A stretch of DNA of 64,000 nucleotides from Agrostemma githago (Eukaryota; Streptophyta; Magnoliopsida; Caryophyllales; Caryophyllaceae): positions 37,066,678 to 37,130,677 of the forward strand of contig OY288243.1 in the NCBI GenBank assembly GCA_958450325.1, given 5' to 3'. The notes under the pieces are model-generated. The model did not search any database, was not told the origin of the DNA, and was given only the letters and a program-made list of their open reading frames with translations. Numbering within the stretch: the first letter of the stretch is position 1; each line of letters begins with the position of its first letter. Below are positions 11,489 through 23,515 of the stretch, piece by piece. The translations under genes and the position numbers were made by a program.

Positions 11489-12802
11489 CCAGCCTCAACA
11501 TCACTGACCTTTACACTAATGATTTGACTTCAACTGAATTACAGGACGACCGACAGTTTTTCATGAATTTTCGAAGGTGTGCGCTAGCCTTTTGCGGTTT
11601 CTGTGAGGAGGCTGCCTCCAAGGTAAGAGAAATAGCGACGAGGAACCAGGGAGTTCCAAGTCAAGACCCGTCCTCTCAACAATTCTGGGAAGATCCAGCT
11701 ATCCTCCAGTATATCGATGAAGTCGTTTCGTTGGCCGGCCAGTTGAAGCAGACTACTCAGAACGTCCCCGTCGTTGAGGGCGAGGACCAGCGCGATGCTG
11801 AAGCCCACGGTCTAGTACGCAAAATTGTGCAAGACTTGCGTGATGCTAGATACGTGGATGAAGATATTGAGAAAGCAGGTTTCTGTGAGGGAGATGGTGA
11901 GGGAACTTTTGAAGGTGGCATCGTGACACCAGGTTTCTTTTAGGGAGAAGTTCCCGAGGATGATGCCGCTAAAGAAATCAACCAAGACTCCGATGTGCAG
12001 GGTTCGGTTGACATGAGTCCGACCGTAGTGGTGGCTATACGGCAAGTAGGGTGGGAGACAACTGACGCACGGTCGGCCGTGGCCGATCTGCCCACGGAAT
12101 CTGACTTCACAGACCAGGGAATGCGTAATGTAATACCGGCTCCGCCCGATGCGACAGTCAGTTCTAGTCTTGAGAGGGAACTGCACAAAGCAGGCTGGGT
12201 TATAGCGGACGCTGTTGCCACTACGCCTGCGACGGCAGAAATCATCACAAACGATAATCAGCAGACAGGCGAGGGTTTAGGGACCAAGACGCACCCCAAG
12301 GCACTACATCATCGGTACATCTTCCATTCTGACGTAGCATTTGAATGCATGGATACGGTTCCATACAATTTGGGCTGCACGTTGGACTATGGGAATATAT
12401 TGAGGTGGCAGCTTGTAATCTCTGAATTCATGTGCTCCAATATCGTCATCTTCTGGGATATCCTCCACGTACGGAAAGATGTAATCGACTACGTGTTCGA
12501 CCGGTCAACGCCACGTTCGTCAGGGTACATACTTATTGTGCTGCTTATGTCGTTTTCTAAATGCATGTGCTAATCGGGACTTTTTTTGGTATACAGTGAA
12601 ATGCTGGTCGAGTTCACAGATTATGACTGTGTAGCGAAGGGCGACATGCAGTCGCTCGAGCCTGGCCTGCAGGTGATGAATACCGTCATTGACTGTTGGT
12701 GTAGGCTGCTGAACCAGCTGGTGTACGAAAAAAAAGCACCAAGAGTAACCAGTAGATGTTACTTCTCTTTTGGACATACGGTACGTTCACCCCCCCCTAA
12801 AT

Positions 12803-13050
12803 TAGCTGTATAGTCGCACACTATTAGCTGTATAGTCACACACTATTATCTGTATAGTCACACACATTATGTTGTCCAGTCACCACTATAAGCTGCATAG
12901 TCACACGCTATAAGCTGTATTGTCACCCACTTTATGTTGTACAGTCACGCACTTTAAGCTGTACAATTGCACACTACAAGCTGTATAGTCACACACTTTA
13001 CGTTGTACAGTCACATAATTACAGCTGTACAGTCACACGCATGTCAAACA
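12803..13050 (+). repeat. 22-bp minisatellite array 2 (ULP1 intron 3)
   Basis: About eleven units of the same repeat (tgtatagtcacacac, tgtacagtcac, tgcatagtcacac) lie in the intron between 12781 and 13090. Order and variants of the first five units parallel array 1, including the shared ccaccactata/tcaccactata unit. Confidence 0.88.
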
Positions 13051-13959
13051 CACACTAACTACATGTATTACCATCAATGCATGTGAGCAGGTCCCAGTGT
13101 TGGAATTGTGGAAGAAAGGAGGCTAGGGCAAGAATCATGACAAAGAAATATTTTACGTGTGGGACGAGTGGATAAAAAACAGTTTCTCCGACTTTGCTTT
13201 GGACTCGGACATGGTATTATCCTGCACGTACTATTTATTCGTATTTGTTATCAGCCCATAATCCTGACGCATTGTTTGCAGGTGTTCGTCCCGATCTTAA
13301 CGAGTGACGAGGGTCACTACAGTTGCGCCAGCATCAAATTCAATTCTGAGCAAATAGAGTACCTCGACAACAGGTTTTACGATAAAGATTTTACAAAGTT
13401 GCCTTACTATGGCATTGCTCGGACAGCGGTCAGGCCCTTTTAATTTAATACTAAATCACTTATGTGACCGCGAATGTGTGCAACAATTGATCCTGTTTGA
13501 ACTTGTTTTGCAGGCGAATAAAATGGGGGAGTTCATGGTACAACGAGGGGTAGAGAAAGGTGAGAAGGTCAGTGCGTTTAAATTGGTAAACGTTCCCTTA
13601 TCATGGCAGGGGGTGGGGCACCCCGCCAATGACTGTGGAGTGTACCTAATGATACACATGATGCTATACACGGGGTCCCCGTTCAACTGCTTCTTGGGGA
13701 CAATGGCGGCCATGAATATGTGCAGGGCGGAAATCAGGGCGACCCTTATACTGAGCGACGTGAACAAGGTGAGGAACACTGTTTTGAAAGAAGTGGAAGC
13801 ATTCGGAGCATACAAGGAATCGTTGGAATCTGCCCGTACGTTTGAAACCACTCTTGTGAAGGAAACCACCAAGAAGCGTCAGAGCAAATCACCGAAAACA
13901 CCTGAACCCACCCCCCGATCAGTCCCGGAAGAAAAATAGTCGGCAATTAAGTCCCGAAC

Positions 13960-15688
13960 GCGGGGCCGTGGAGATGGATTGGGTTGCACTTTGAACCAAG
14001 GGGAGCCTGACCCGGACGCCATTGTCATGTCGACCTTGTTTCGCCTGCACCGACCGTTGACGAGTAGGATGCCCAGTCTGCGAAAACACATCGCCGACTA
14101 CTGCTTCCTTGACGATAATGGGTACGACGAAAGGTAAGTAAACGTCTTTGATTACTGATACGTGTTGCATATTACACATACTAACCGGTGTAAATAATCC
14201 GCAGTAAACGATTGGGGTCCTACAGCACTCATGCGCAGATGGAGAGGCGTGACATTCAAACGCTCTTGTCCGGAGGTAGCATGAGCACTGCTGTGCTGGA
14301 GTGTTGGTCGCACCTCATGAACTAGTTGGAATCAGACGACAACCGACGTGGGTTATACTCCCCCACTGACCCAACGATGGCGTGGTTCGGAATTCAACAC
14401 ATGGTATGCCCCCATAACCCCCTACCTATTACATTAAATAGTACAAATGATCCCCATTCACATTAACTGAAAAGATGTAAAGTCTTTGTAATAGTCAGAC
14501 ATCACTTTGCAGAGTCACTCATGTTGAGGTGTACAATCACGTGATAAGTCAGACATCCTAGAATTTACAATCACACTGTCATGTATAGTCATTGTACGCT
14601 ACAAAGTCACGCAGCTTAGTCTGTACAATCACATGCTATAAGTTGCATAGTCAGGCATTAAATAGTACAAATGACCCCCATTCACATTAACTGAAAAGAT
14701 GTAGTTCACTTTGCAGAGTCACCCATGTTGAGGAGTAAAATCACGTGATATAAGTTTCATAGTCAGACATCCTAGAATTTACAATCACAATGTCATGTAT
14801 AGTTACAGTCTGTACGCTGCAAAGTCACGCAGCTTAGTCTGTACAATCACACACTTTGCAGTGTGCAGCCACGCACATGATATAGTCCAGTCTCGCACCC
14901 TGTCACTGATGGCAACTAATATTCCCCATCCGTTAGGACTCACTGACCCGTATACAGGAACGACCCGACTCAAGTACCCCTACGGACGAAGACGAAGACA
15001 CTGACGGTGTGTACAAAGCGTGGGACAAATTAATACAAGACTGCGCCGGGACATTCGACTTGAACGCCGAACTGTTGTTTTTCCCGGTGCATACTATGGG
15101 GCACTACGCGTGCGTGTGCATCAACTTTAGACAAAGAACAGATGATATCCTCGATCACCAGACACACGCCCCAGGGTCACATATGTTCCGGGTGTCCAGA
15201 AAAATAGTAAGTTGCACGCATATGCTTTATTTCACCGCGTCAAATATTCTACTGCTTCCATAAGTGCTGACGTTTTCTATTACCTAATACTGCAACAACT
15301 GCAAGCATTGACCGACTACATGGACGAGAAGGGGATGATTAAGAGCAGTCACCTGGAAAATTTTATTCATCGCCAAGTAAAATTGGAATGGCAGAGCGCC
15401 CGGAAGAACGATCCGAAGTCCGACATTTTCTGCTTGATGCACATGTGCCTGTACGACGGTGCGCCGTTCACCCATGCTGATATTGGGACTAATGTCGGGA
15501 GGCGTTACTTGTCGTTCGAGGTTGCAGCGACCCTCGTCCTTGCTGACATGAATGAAGCTCGTGGGGACGTGTTGCAGAAAATTCACGCTTTCATAGCAGA
15601 CGCGCCAAGCATATGGAAAACACTCGATGAAAAACGTAAGATAGGAAGAATCGTGGAACGAAAGACCTCAGCGAACCGTAAGGCATGA
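13960..15688 (+). pseudogene. Degenerate second ULP1-like copy
   Basis: A second run of ULP1-type exons directly downstream of copy 1. Exonic pieces include 13999-14133 (donor gtaagt), 14205-14402 with an internal TAG in HLMN*LESDD, about 14985-15207, and 15300-15688. GHYACVCINF matches GHYSCASIKF of copy 1, and the ends agree (LVLADMNEARGDVL against LILSDVNKVRNTVL). At the catalytic position copy 1 has NDCGVYLMIHM but this copy has KSDIFCLMHM, so Cys aligns with Ser. It was therefore probably inactive as a protease even before the stop codon arose. It could be a tandem gene duplicate or the second half of a longer original gene. Confidence 0.65.
14470..14890 (+). repeat. 22-bp minisatellite array 3, degenerate, duplicated
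   Basis: Units such as tgtacaatcac, tgcagagtcac and catagtcagacatcc lie in the intron of the second ULP1 copy. A segment of about 210 bp occurs twice: gtacaaatgacccccattc at about 14660 resembles gtacaaatgatccccattc at about 14440. The array thus grew by larger block duplication as well. Confidence 0.8.
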
Positions 15689-16500
15689 ATGTGTAGTAAA
15701 GTAAAAACACTTTTTTGTGAATATAGAAAAATCTCATGTTAGAGTATCTTCTGAGTATCAGATGAATGACAACTCAGTATCAGGGTCGCATGTGTGATGT
15801 GATACAGTCACGCAACTTCTGACTCACAGTCATGCTCCTGCAGAGTCATGACAGACAACCACAAATTCACTAATTAATTATACTAACTAACCCTGCATAT
15901 ATATCCATCCATTTACTTTCAGTTTATTTCACCTTAAAATTAAATGATTGTTTCACCTATAAAAAAACCGATGGTTCCCGTATTTACAGAAGACACCAAA
16001 AAAACAATACACACACACACACACCGTAAAATCATATTATTTCCCAAAAAAAATGATGGTTCGAAAATGATGTCGACAAAATATAAACTGTATAGATCAA
16101 ATGCACTGGGACTGGGAGGTGATGTTTGTGAGTCTCAATGCACATTGAGAACACAAACAATCACCTCACTCTCCTAACCCTAATTACTTTAGGAGGATAG
16201 GACCCCCACCTAACTCAATTAATATTTACTGCCACTTTACTGCCTCCCCCCTTTAAATACCAACGCCATTTTTACCCTAACTACTTTCAACTTCACCTCT
16301 TTAACCCTAAAAAAAATGGCAAGAAAAATAGAAGAAATCACGCTATTTTAAAACATAATAATTTTATACCAATGCCATTTTTTCACGCTCTTTAAATGTT
16401 TCAAGTACTGTGTTCGTAGAATAATTTTATGTTTCGAGTATTAAGTGTTGTGTAAGAGATGGACTTTTTCTAATGTACAAATATTTCCATCGCTATTTCT
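15689..16500. other. Intergenic region downstream of the ULP1 copies
   Basis: No gene seen. It contains scattered agtcacgc and agtcatg units at 15800-15850, a short CA microsatellite (about 16007-16022), a 52-bp imperfect hairpin (16116-16167), and C-rich text at 16200-16300. An ORF at 15944-16177 runs through the repeat and hairpin and is not convincing. Confidence 0.6.
16116..16167. repeat. Imperfect hairpin
   Basis: gaggtgatgtttgtg...tctcaatg pairs with cattgaga...caaacaatcacctc: arms of about 25 bases around a 2-base centre. It lies between the two convergent MULE genes. It may be a tiny inverted-repeat relic or an RNA hairpin. Confidence 0.6.
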
Positions 16501-16509
16501 CTATTTTTA

Positions 16510-16790
16510 TGGACACATGGTGTATAGTCACACTCAACAAGTTTTATAGTCACACTCAACATGGTGCATAATCACAGTCATCATGTCATAAAACCAGTTT
16601 AGGTTTCTATTATTCATTTTGTAGAATGACAGTCAGTGTATTGTAAAATCACAGTCATTATCTTGTACAATCACACTCCTACAATTAGTGTAACCACACT
16701 CCACCTCTTGTTGTAGAGTCACACCCTACCTACTGTAAAGTCACACTCATTGCGTTGCACAATCACACTCACTTGTTTCGTGTCAACCAA
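16510..16790 (+). repeat. 22-bp minisatellite array 4 (between the MULE genes)
   Basis: Units such as tgtatagtcacactcaac, ttatagtcacactc, tgtacaatcacactc and tgtagagtcacac. They are more diverged and less regularly spaced than arrays 1 and 2. They are in the same orientation and outside any recognisable exon. Confidence 0.8.
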
Positions 16791-16904
16791 ATATTAAGGG
16801 CATAATGCTCCTGTACAGCTGTATTTATAGCCAAAGATGATGCATTTCAGATTAAAAATGACTGCTATTTTAATGTATTTTTACAGCCAATCAACAAAAA
16901 ACAA

Positions 16905-17129
16905 TTTTACGGACCCCCATGTTTTACGACTATGCCATATTAGAAATTATTAAGGTCTGCAATAGACGTAAACAATATCACGGACCTTGACCATTTCAAA
17001 CGTCAACAATCTTTATGTTTAAAAAAAATTGCCCCCATGATCTACGACTTACACCATACTAGAAATGATTGAGGTTCGCAATATACAAAAACAGTATCAC
17101 GGACCTTGACCATTTCAAACGTCGACAAT
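16905..17129. repeat. ~110-bp tandem repeat, two copies
   Basis: Copy 1 (about 16905-17015) and copy 2 (about 17028-17129) share accatactagaaat-like text and an identical cacggaccttgaccatttca block before aacgtc. A third copy begins at 20734 (ctttgtgttcccaaaaaaaa against ctttatgtttaaaaaaaat), beyond the CACTA insertion. Confidence 0.8.
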
Positions 17130-19554
17130 CACTACTACAAAACATTAAATAGACAACTCCTAATAGACATCAGATATTCTTAACAACCGATGTATAATAT
17201 ATAGACAACTGTTTTTTTGATAAACAGTTGTCTTTATAGGCTTATAGACAACTGAACTTTATAAAAACAGTTGTCTATATATTAGACAACTGTTTTTATA
17301 AAACTCGGTTGTCTATTCTAATTTTCAGGACCACTAAAAATTGGTTGTTACTACCCAACCCATATCACTTTCTCAAATATTTTTTTAAGTAATCTAATAA
17401 TAAGTGTAATTCAACCCATATCACTTCTTGTAAAGGTACCTTCCGATTTCCGTCATTCCGTTCCTCCGTTTCATTTGATGTCGAGTTTTTTCCGTTTCAT
17501 TTAATTTTTTACGGTTTTTGTTTGTTTTTTTGTTTGTAGTAACGTTGGCCGATAGTGGATTGCGAACGTTAGAATTTCTCGGATTGGACGAAGAACGAAA
17601 GAGGAGCTATGTTGTTGATGTAAGATTTCTAAACTGTTTGATTAATTTAATTAATTACCGTAATTAGCATTAATCAAGGAGTTTAGTCGAAGATTATGGA
17701 CTAAATTGCGGTGTTTAATTTGCGTAGGGATTAAAAATTGATTTAATTATCACTGATTAATAATAAGTAGTATATTATCACCATGATCCTAAATTCCTCA
17801 TTAAGTTATCGTACTTATCGACCAACAATTACTCGACTCGACTCGTCATTAAATTATCGACCCAAAATTTCATCGAGTCAAGTTCAAATCATTCACGAGC
17901 TGTCTCGTATCAGTATCAGTTTATGACACATAATTACTCGACTTAATTATCGTACTTATTGACCCAATAATTACTCGACTTAATTCATTAATTTCTCGAC
18001 CCAAAATTTAATCGAGTCGAGTTCAAAATTTAATCGGAACGAACGAGCTGTCTCGATCTTGAAATGCGTTTAGTTTTCCAAGCAATCATCGCCAAATAAA
18101 CTCCCGCTCAACTTACTCCAAGCAGCATCGCATGAACAACCAGCACATCCTCTAACCCTAATTTGTTTAGAGATCCCCAATTTTTTCCAGATCCCCAATT
18201 CTAATAATGCAACATCATGAAGCTAACCTTCGTCGCCCTTCCTCGATCTTCGTCGCCCTTCTTCTCTTCCTTCTTCTCTAATTAACTTCGAAGTGTCGCT
18301 AGCTGTTCTTCGCTCTTCGTCGTCGTTCCTTTCTTCTTCTCTATTTGTCGCTGTTGTCGCTGTTGTCGTTGTTATTAGCTGTTCTCTGGTACTCATTCTT
18401 CTTCTCTGTTTGCATATAGATGTATAGTCAACTTAATACATAAGGAGCACTTCGTATCAGTTTTGATGTAGTATATTGATTCTGTTAACATTTTGTTATC
18501 TGCGTTTTGTTGGTGTATTGCTTGACGAATCGATTCCGTAGCTTTTCTTTGACTGTAACTGTTTAATTTATGCTGTTGTAATCATCTTCTTCTCCGTTTC
18601 ATGTTTTCGTTTGATTACCATTTGCTAAATCATTTCATTTGCATTATTATGATGTTATTAACATTTCGTAGACTGTAAATTGTTCGATTAATTAGCTTGA
18701 TTACTCAACTGAGATTGCTTGCAGTGTAGATCTCTATTAATTTAGCTATTATTTCGTCACATCTTTTAATTCATTTAAGTAATCCTGATGCATTGATTCT
18801 AGTCATGTTTACTGTAATCTGTTGCTGTTAATAGATAAATGATCTAAATTAGAGAAACCCTATAAAACTCACTAAAAGGACATATCACATATATGAGTGT
18901 ATAGCAGCCTAGCAGAAACAACAAGGACAATGCCAATTACCAATTACTCCACTGTTTCAACTGAAAGTTCCCTTATAGAAAACTAAACACAGATTCAATG
19001 ATCATCTCCTTTGTTTTCTGCGTAATTGGTAGGATTAACTGAATTATAAGTTATACCCGATGGCATTCATGTCAATTTGTGTTACTTAGTTTGAATCGCT
19101 TGATCATTCTTCTTGAAACAAACAAATTATCAAGATTCCATTTTTCTGTGCCGCTTTTGATCTTATTATATGTACTTCGATTATTCGGCTTCCAGTTTGT
19201 GTCCATCTGTATTTATTGTTGGTGCCTTCTACAAGGTAATTTTCAATTTATTTATTGGAAATTTCACTGATTTACCAAAATGTATTCGTTACTTTAGTTA
19301 GTATGGACGGACTATGGAGTAGTTGACACTAGTTCAGCTGAAAGAAAGACTCATTTATGTGTGTGTGAATAGAGAACTTTATATAGAAGTTGTGGCTCAC
19401 TTCTATAAGATCTGTGATAAATGTACACTGTAAAGGGGTTTTATACACAGGTTGGAACATTATGTTGTCTTTCTTGTAAAATAGAGAACTATGGGTATCT
19501 AGTTGTGTCGTGTGGATAGTGTTAGTGCCATGTGTAGGCGGTAGCCAAACATAG

Positions 19555-19760
19555 TACTCCCTCCATCCCATTGGTATCGTTCGAACTAAATTTAGTAGCC
19601 AAAAAGGTGTAGAGTTTAAATGATATTTTCCCAAAAAACTAACCCAACCCGACTCATACATATATATATCGACCCCAAATGGCCTCGGAAGGACAGTTTG
19701 GATAGTTTGGAGTTGTCATAAACTAACATTTTATTTGATTGACAACCAGAATATAGGAGT
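19555..19760. repeat. Possible degenerate Stowaway-like insertion
   Basis: tactccctccatcccattgg resembles a Stowaway start, and aggagtagta near 19757 could be a decayed far end. The arms barely pair, so this is weak. Confidence 0.3.
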
Positions 19761-19918
19761 AGTATTAGTATGTATGCCTCTTCAAGGAATTGAATGTGTT
19801 GAATTACACTTTGTTATATCCTGAATTCCCTCATGCTGTATGTATGTATGTGTATCTTGTATCTTGTATTTTGTCATTTGTACGACTCTTACACTTTGTT
19901 ATACTTGTTGCAATGTAG

Positions 19919-20201
19919 TCGGCTCCTCATGCTCGGAAAACAGAGTGTGGTTATTACGTGATGAGATATATGATCGAAATTATCACTCGTTCTGATTTGA
20001 AGAGAACCATCAATGAGGTAAGACTTGGGTTTTCACACTTTCTCTTGTTTCAATCATTTGTTTTATGCACATAATTGAAACAAAATAATTAGTTCATTTA
20101 TATTATTGATTTTGTAGCATTTCAACGATATGATGCCATATTCTCAAGAAGATATTGACGAGGTTCGTGGATTATGGGCAGATTATTTTCTTAATAATTA
20201 G
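19919..20201 (+). pseudogene. ULP1 C-terminal exons in CACTA element (copy at 17130)
   Basis: Exon 19919-20017 (33 codons, acceptor tgtag, donor gtaaga) encodes a peptide with KTECGYYVMRYM, the Cys-containing motif of C48 proteases. Exon 20118-20201 (acceptor tgtag) reads HFNDMMPYSQEDIDEVRGLW and ends with TAG. The catalytic His and Asp part is not found upstream, so only the C-terminal part remains or is recognisable. The same exon pair, with the same lengths and splice sites, is present in the other copy on the - strand (51222-51124 and 51023-50940), so the pair came with the element family. Confidence 0.75.
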
Positions 20202-21524
20202 TCGTATATGATGCATCGGATTACCTTATGCGGACAAGGTGTTAGTTGGATTATGGTTTTAGGTACTTTTGGACATGGATAATGATTTTACGTGTACCTT
20301 TTGGATTTTAAATGTTGGATAATGATTTTATGTATCTTTTGGATGTTGGATTTTATATAAATATAACTTCTTTTGTTCAATTATTCGCTATGGTATTCCT
20401 TTTTTATGGTTTGTTAATATGTACGTATTTAAGAATTATTAAAAAAACATAAAATATGTATACGTATAGAAGAAAATATCTATATATACGTATTTCAGAA
20501 AACAGTTGCCTATTATGTATATAGACAACTGTTGTTTTAGAAAAACAGTTGTCTATATACGTAATAGACAACTGTTGTTTTACAAAAACAGTTGTTTATT
20601 AACCAATAGACGACTGTTGTAAAACAGATGTCTATGCTTAGACTAATATACAACTCCAAGCTACTCAACTGTTGTAAGTCAGTTGTCTATGGCAAAAAAA
20701 AAACAGTTGTCTATTTGATGTTTTGTAGTAGTGAGTCTTTGTGTTCCCAAAAAAAATGTTCCTAAATAACAGAGGATATTCACGAACAATCCTCCTCGGC
20801 AATCCTGCCGGGTCCTCCTCCTCGTCCTTCTCCTCCTCAACATCGACAGACAAGTCAGCAATAGGTGGGTCCTCAGCGAATGGGTTGGGGCAGTTCCTCT
20901 TATCATGGTGCCCCATCCTCTTGCAGTACTTGCACAGCCGTTTAGGCTTCACGGCAATTGAAGCAGCCTTCGCCTTAGAAGACATCATCCGCTTCCCACT
21001 GCCCTTGTTCCTGGCTTTCTTCGGGGGCAATATCGTTATTTCAATTGCCCTCGTACAGCCGAGGATCTCATCTAATTCTTGCGTCTTGCTACAAGGGCTA
21101 GCAAGGGGCGCTGCATCGGACCTGAAGTCACGAATGATGTCAGCTAAATTACTAACGTCTTCCTTACCCATTTTTCTGACATGATTGATGGTCTCATAGA
21201 ACTCCGAAAACAGCCTCGTAATTGTAACAGCCTTCTCATCACTTAGGCGACTCTCTGACAGGGGACATGTATTAACATTACGTAGAGCATCCTTTGTCCA
21301 TCTACATGCCACGTACCGTTCCGGGATCGTCTCCCGTCCTTTGGAAGAGTATATCCAAATGGCATGCCTGCAAAGAATTCCATACCGACAGAACTTCCTT
21401 CAAGTACAGCTGACCTCACAGGTACCTGTGAGTGCATTAAAAACACATAAAGAGAGCGACCCTCTACCATACGGACAGTGGCTACGCAACGTACAGGATG
21501 TGACTTTATAAAGGTATAATCACA

Positions 21525-21775
21525 ACCTTGACAGGGTATAGTCACACCCATTACGCTTCATAGTCACAGTCCTTATGTTGCAGAATCAAAGGAATTACAT
21601 TGTACAATCACACGCACCGCATTTCAGAGTCACACCCTTTATTCTTATAGTCACATTCAATTAATTGTAGAATAAAACTCATTACGTTGTGCATTCACAC
21701 TCACCACGTTGTATAGTCACACTCACCGCAGTTTAGAATCACACCATTAAGGTCATATAGTCAGGCTATGTGAGT
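21525..21775 (+). repeat. 22-bp minisatellite array 5 (transposase intron)
   Basis: Units ggtatagtcacaccc, catagtcacag, tgtacaatcacacgc, tatagtcacattc and tgtatagtcacactc lie between the transposase core exon (donor near 21817) and the SWIM exon. The repeat is written in the same + orientation as in the ULP1 gene although the transposase gene runs the other way. Confidence 0.82.
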
Positions 21776-23515
21776 GTGGCTAGACAACATGGACAGTGAC
21801 TTTCTATGCCCATACCTGGATTGTATTCAACAATGTAGTTGCGGTCCTGGATGGAGTCCAGAACTGTTGTCGCTTCGATCCCGTCCTTCTCCTGATACCC
21901 ACGAACACTGCACGTGTACAGCGAAAACTTGACCTCTTCCTGAAAGTGTGCAAAAGCCACATGAGTGTACACCCTTGCCGCGTGGGTCTCAATCGGATTC
22001 GTCGTTCCAGTTTTGGGGAATGTCTGCCGGTTATCGTTGTCTAGCCTCTTCTGCATGTGCCTTTGTTGGTCCATCGCACTTTCGAAACGCATCCAGAACT
22101 GGACCAACGTACCGTTGTTGTCTTCAAACTTTTTGAAGAAACTGTTTTTTCACTCTCTGATCTCTGCGCTGTCCTCATAATTCCGGACATCCTCACCTCC
22201 CTGCAATGAGTGGCGACCCATTTGCTCCTGATGTCAAACATATTTTCGAACCATTCGATCCCAACAGCATCATGGTCAATCATAATCCGCCCCCACCTGT
22301 CATTGAACTCCGACGCCTCGATGTCATCATCCCAAATAATTGCATTGAGGGCTTTTACGAATTCTGAGGCCTTCTCTCTGGATCTACCGTACTTCGTTGG
22401 AACCTTGTTCATGATGTGCCACGTGCAGCACCGTTCGTGCGCTGCTTTGAATATTTCTGGGACGGCTTTTAAAATCTCGGGATCCTGGTCCGTAATAATA
22501 TAACACGATTCCTTCCCGCCCATGGCTTCCAGGAACCGGGAAAGGACCCAGATAAATGACTCATAGTCCTCCTTTAATAGCAACGCCCCGCAGAACGTGA
22601 CAGACCGTTTGTGGTTGTCCATGCCAGTGAACGGTGTGAACACCATAGAATACACGTTGGTTCCGTACGTTGGGTCGAACGAAACTACATCCCCGAATGT
22701 CGCTTAGTTCCTTCGAGCTGCACCATCCGCCCAAATGACCTTGCGTAAGCTTCTGTCTACATCAACATCGTAGTCAAAGTAGAAATCCTCCTAACTGTCC
22801 CTCAAACTCTTGAACCGGTCTACGAACAATTGACCATCCTGCTCGTGAACGAAGCACTTGACGTCCCTCCCCCAGTTCTTCAAATCAGCCAACGATGCAC
22901 CGATGTTCTGAAATCCGCCCGACATCTCCTTGCACATCCTATAAGTCCGAGTCGCCCCGATCTTCAGCTGCACACACAAAACTGCAACTGCATTACTCGC
23001 GCACAGTTAGCAGTCAACCATGCACTAACAACATTGTTCACAGACGTTACACACCCTCGAGTTGCAAACGATCATCTCCTTGTGATATCTTGATACACTT
23101 CGAGATGACTATTTGAACTCTTTGTCCTTGACCATTACAAGATCGTGGTTGTGTTCCTCAATGAACTCTTCAATATAAAAACCTCCGATTATTGAACAAA
23201 GCCTAATTCTTGCTCGACATTGCGTCCTCGTCGCCTTCGTATTCTTTTTGGGTTCGTACGATCCCACAGACTCTTGCCCCTCCTTCTCTCCCGTGGTCGA
23301 CAACTTCACCATGCTCTGCCTGGCTGTTCCGCCCTCCTTGTTACAAGCCAACAATTTTTTCTTAATCGAACCATCAAAAGATCTAGTTGTCGTGTACCTC
23401 TTCGCCTCGAAACCAAAATAAGATGCGTAAGATTGATAAAACAAGAATGCTTCGTCGATGTCCGCGAACTTCTGCCCTACGTAAGGCACAATCACTGTGT
23501 CTTCAACTGGCATAT

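Larger units (their letters stand above)
9713..13939 (+). pseudogene. ULP1-like cysteine protease gene of the MULE, copy 1
   Basis: Spliced gene. Exon 1 is 9713-11068 (452 codons, donor gtaagt); exon 2 starts at 11545 after ttacag and continues in frame. Likely further exons are 12597-12780, 13091-13213, 13282-13428 and 13514-13939. The N-terminus has Lys/Arg-rich blocks (KKKKRVTFDT, PKKKRRVTSDT) that look like nuclear signals, with a repeated DVGGTE unit. The C-terminus is a C48 (ULP1) domain: His in GHYSCA, Asp in EYLDNR, Cys in NDCGVYLMIHM. Such enzymes cleave SUMO-type conjugates, but substrates of transposon versions are unknown. Damage: TAG at 11941-11943 (unless spliced out; an acceptor coincides with it) and TAG at 13124-13126. 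The catalytic residues are all present. Confidence 0.75.
17130..20733 (+). mobile_element. Non-autonomous CACTA element with ULP1 C-terminus
   Basis: It begins CACTACTACAAAACATTAAA and ends in the inverted match ATGTTTTGTAGTAGTG. Flanking triplets are aat and agt, an imperfect 3-bp target duplication; removing the element restores continuity with the local ~110-bp repeat. Both ends carry many copies of the subterminal motif agacaactg/cagttgtct in both orientations (17150-17320, 20505-20715), where CACTA transposases usually bind. No TNP2 or TNPA sequence is seen. A CT-rich leader-like region lies at 18220-18410, and a two-exon ULP1 C-terminus at 19919-20201. The same family occurs inverted at 50406-55235. 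Confidence 0.92.

Noticed and set aside
11226..13050. CRISPR-like arrays
   Set aside because: The 22-bp units are directly adjacent with no unique spacers, and this is plant nuclear DNA.
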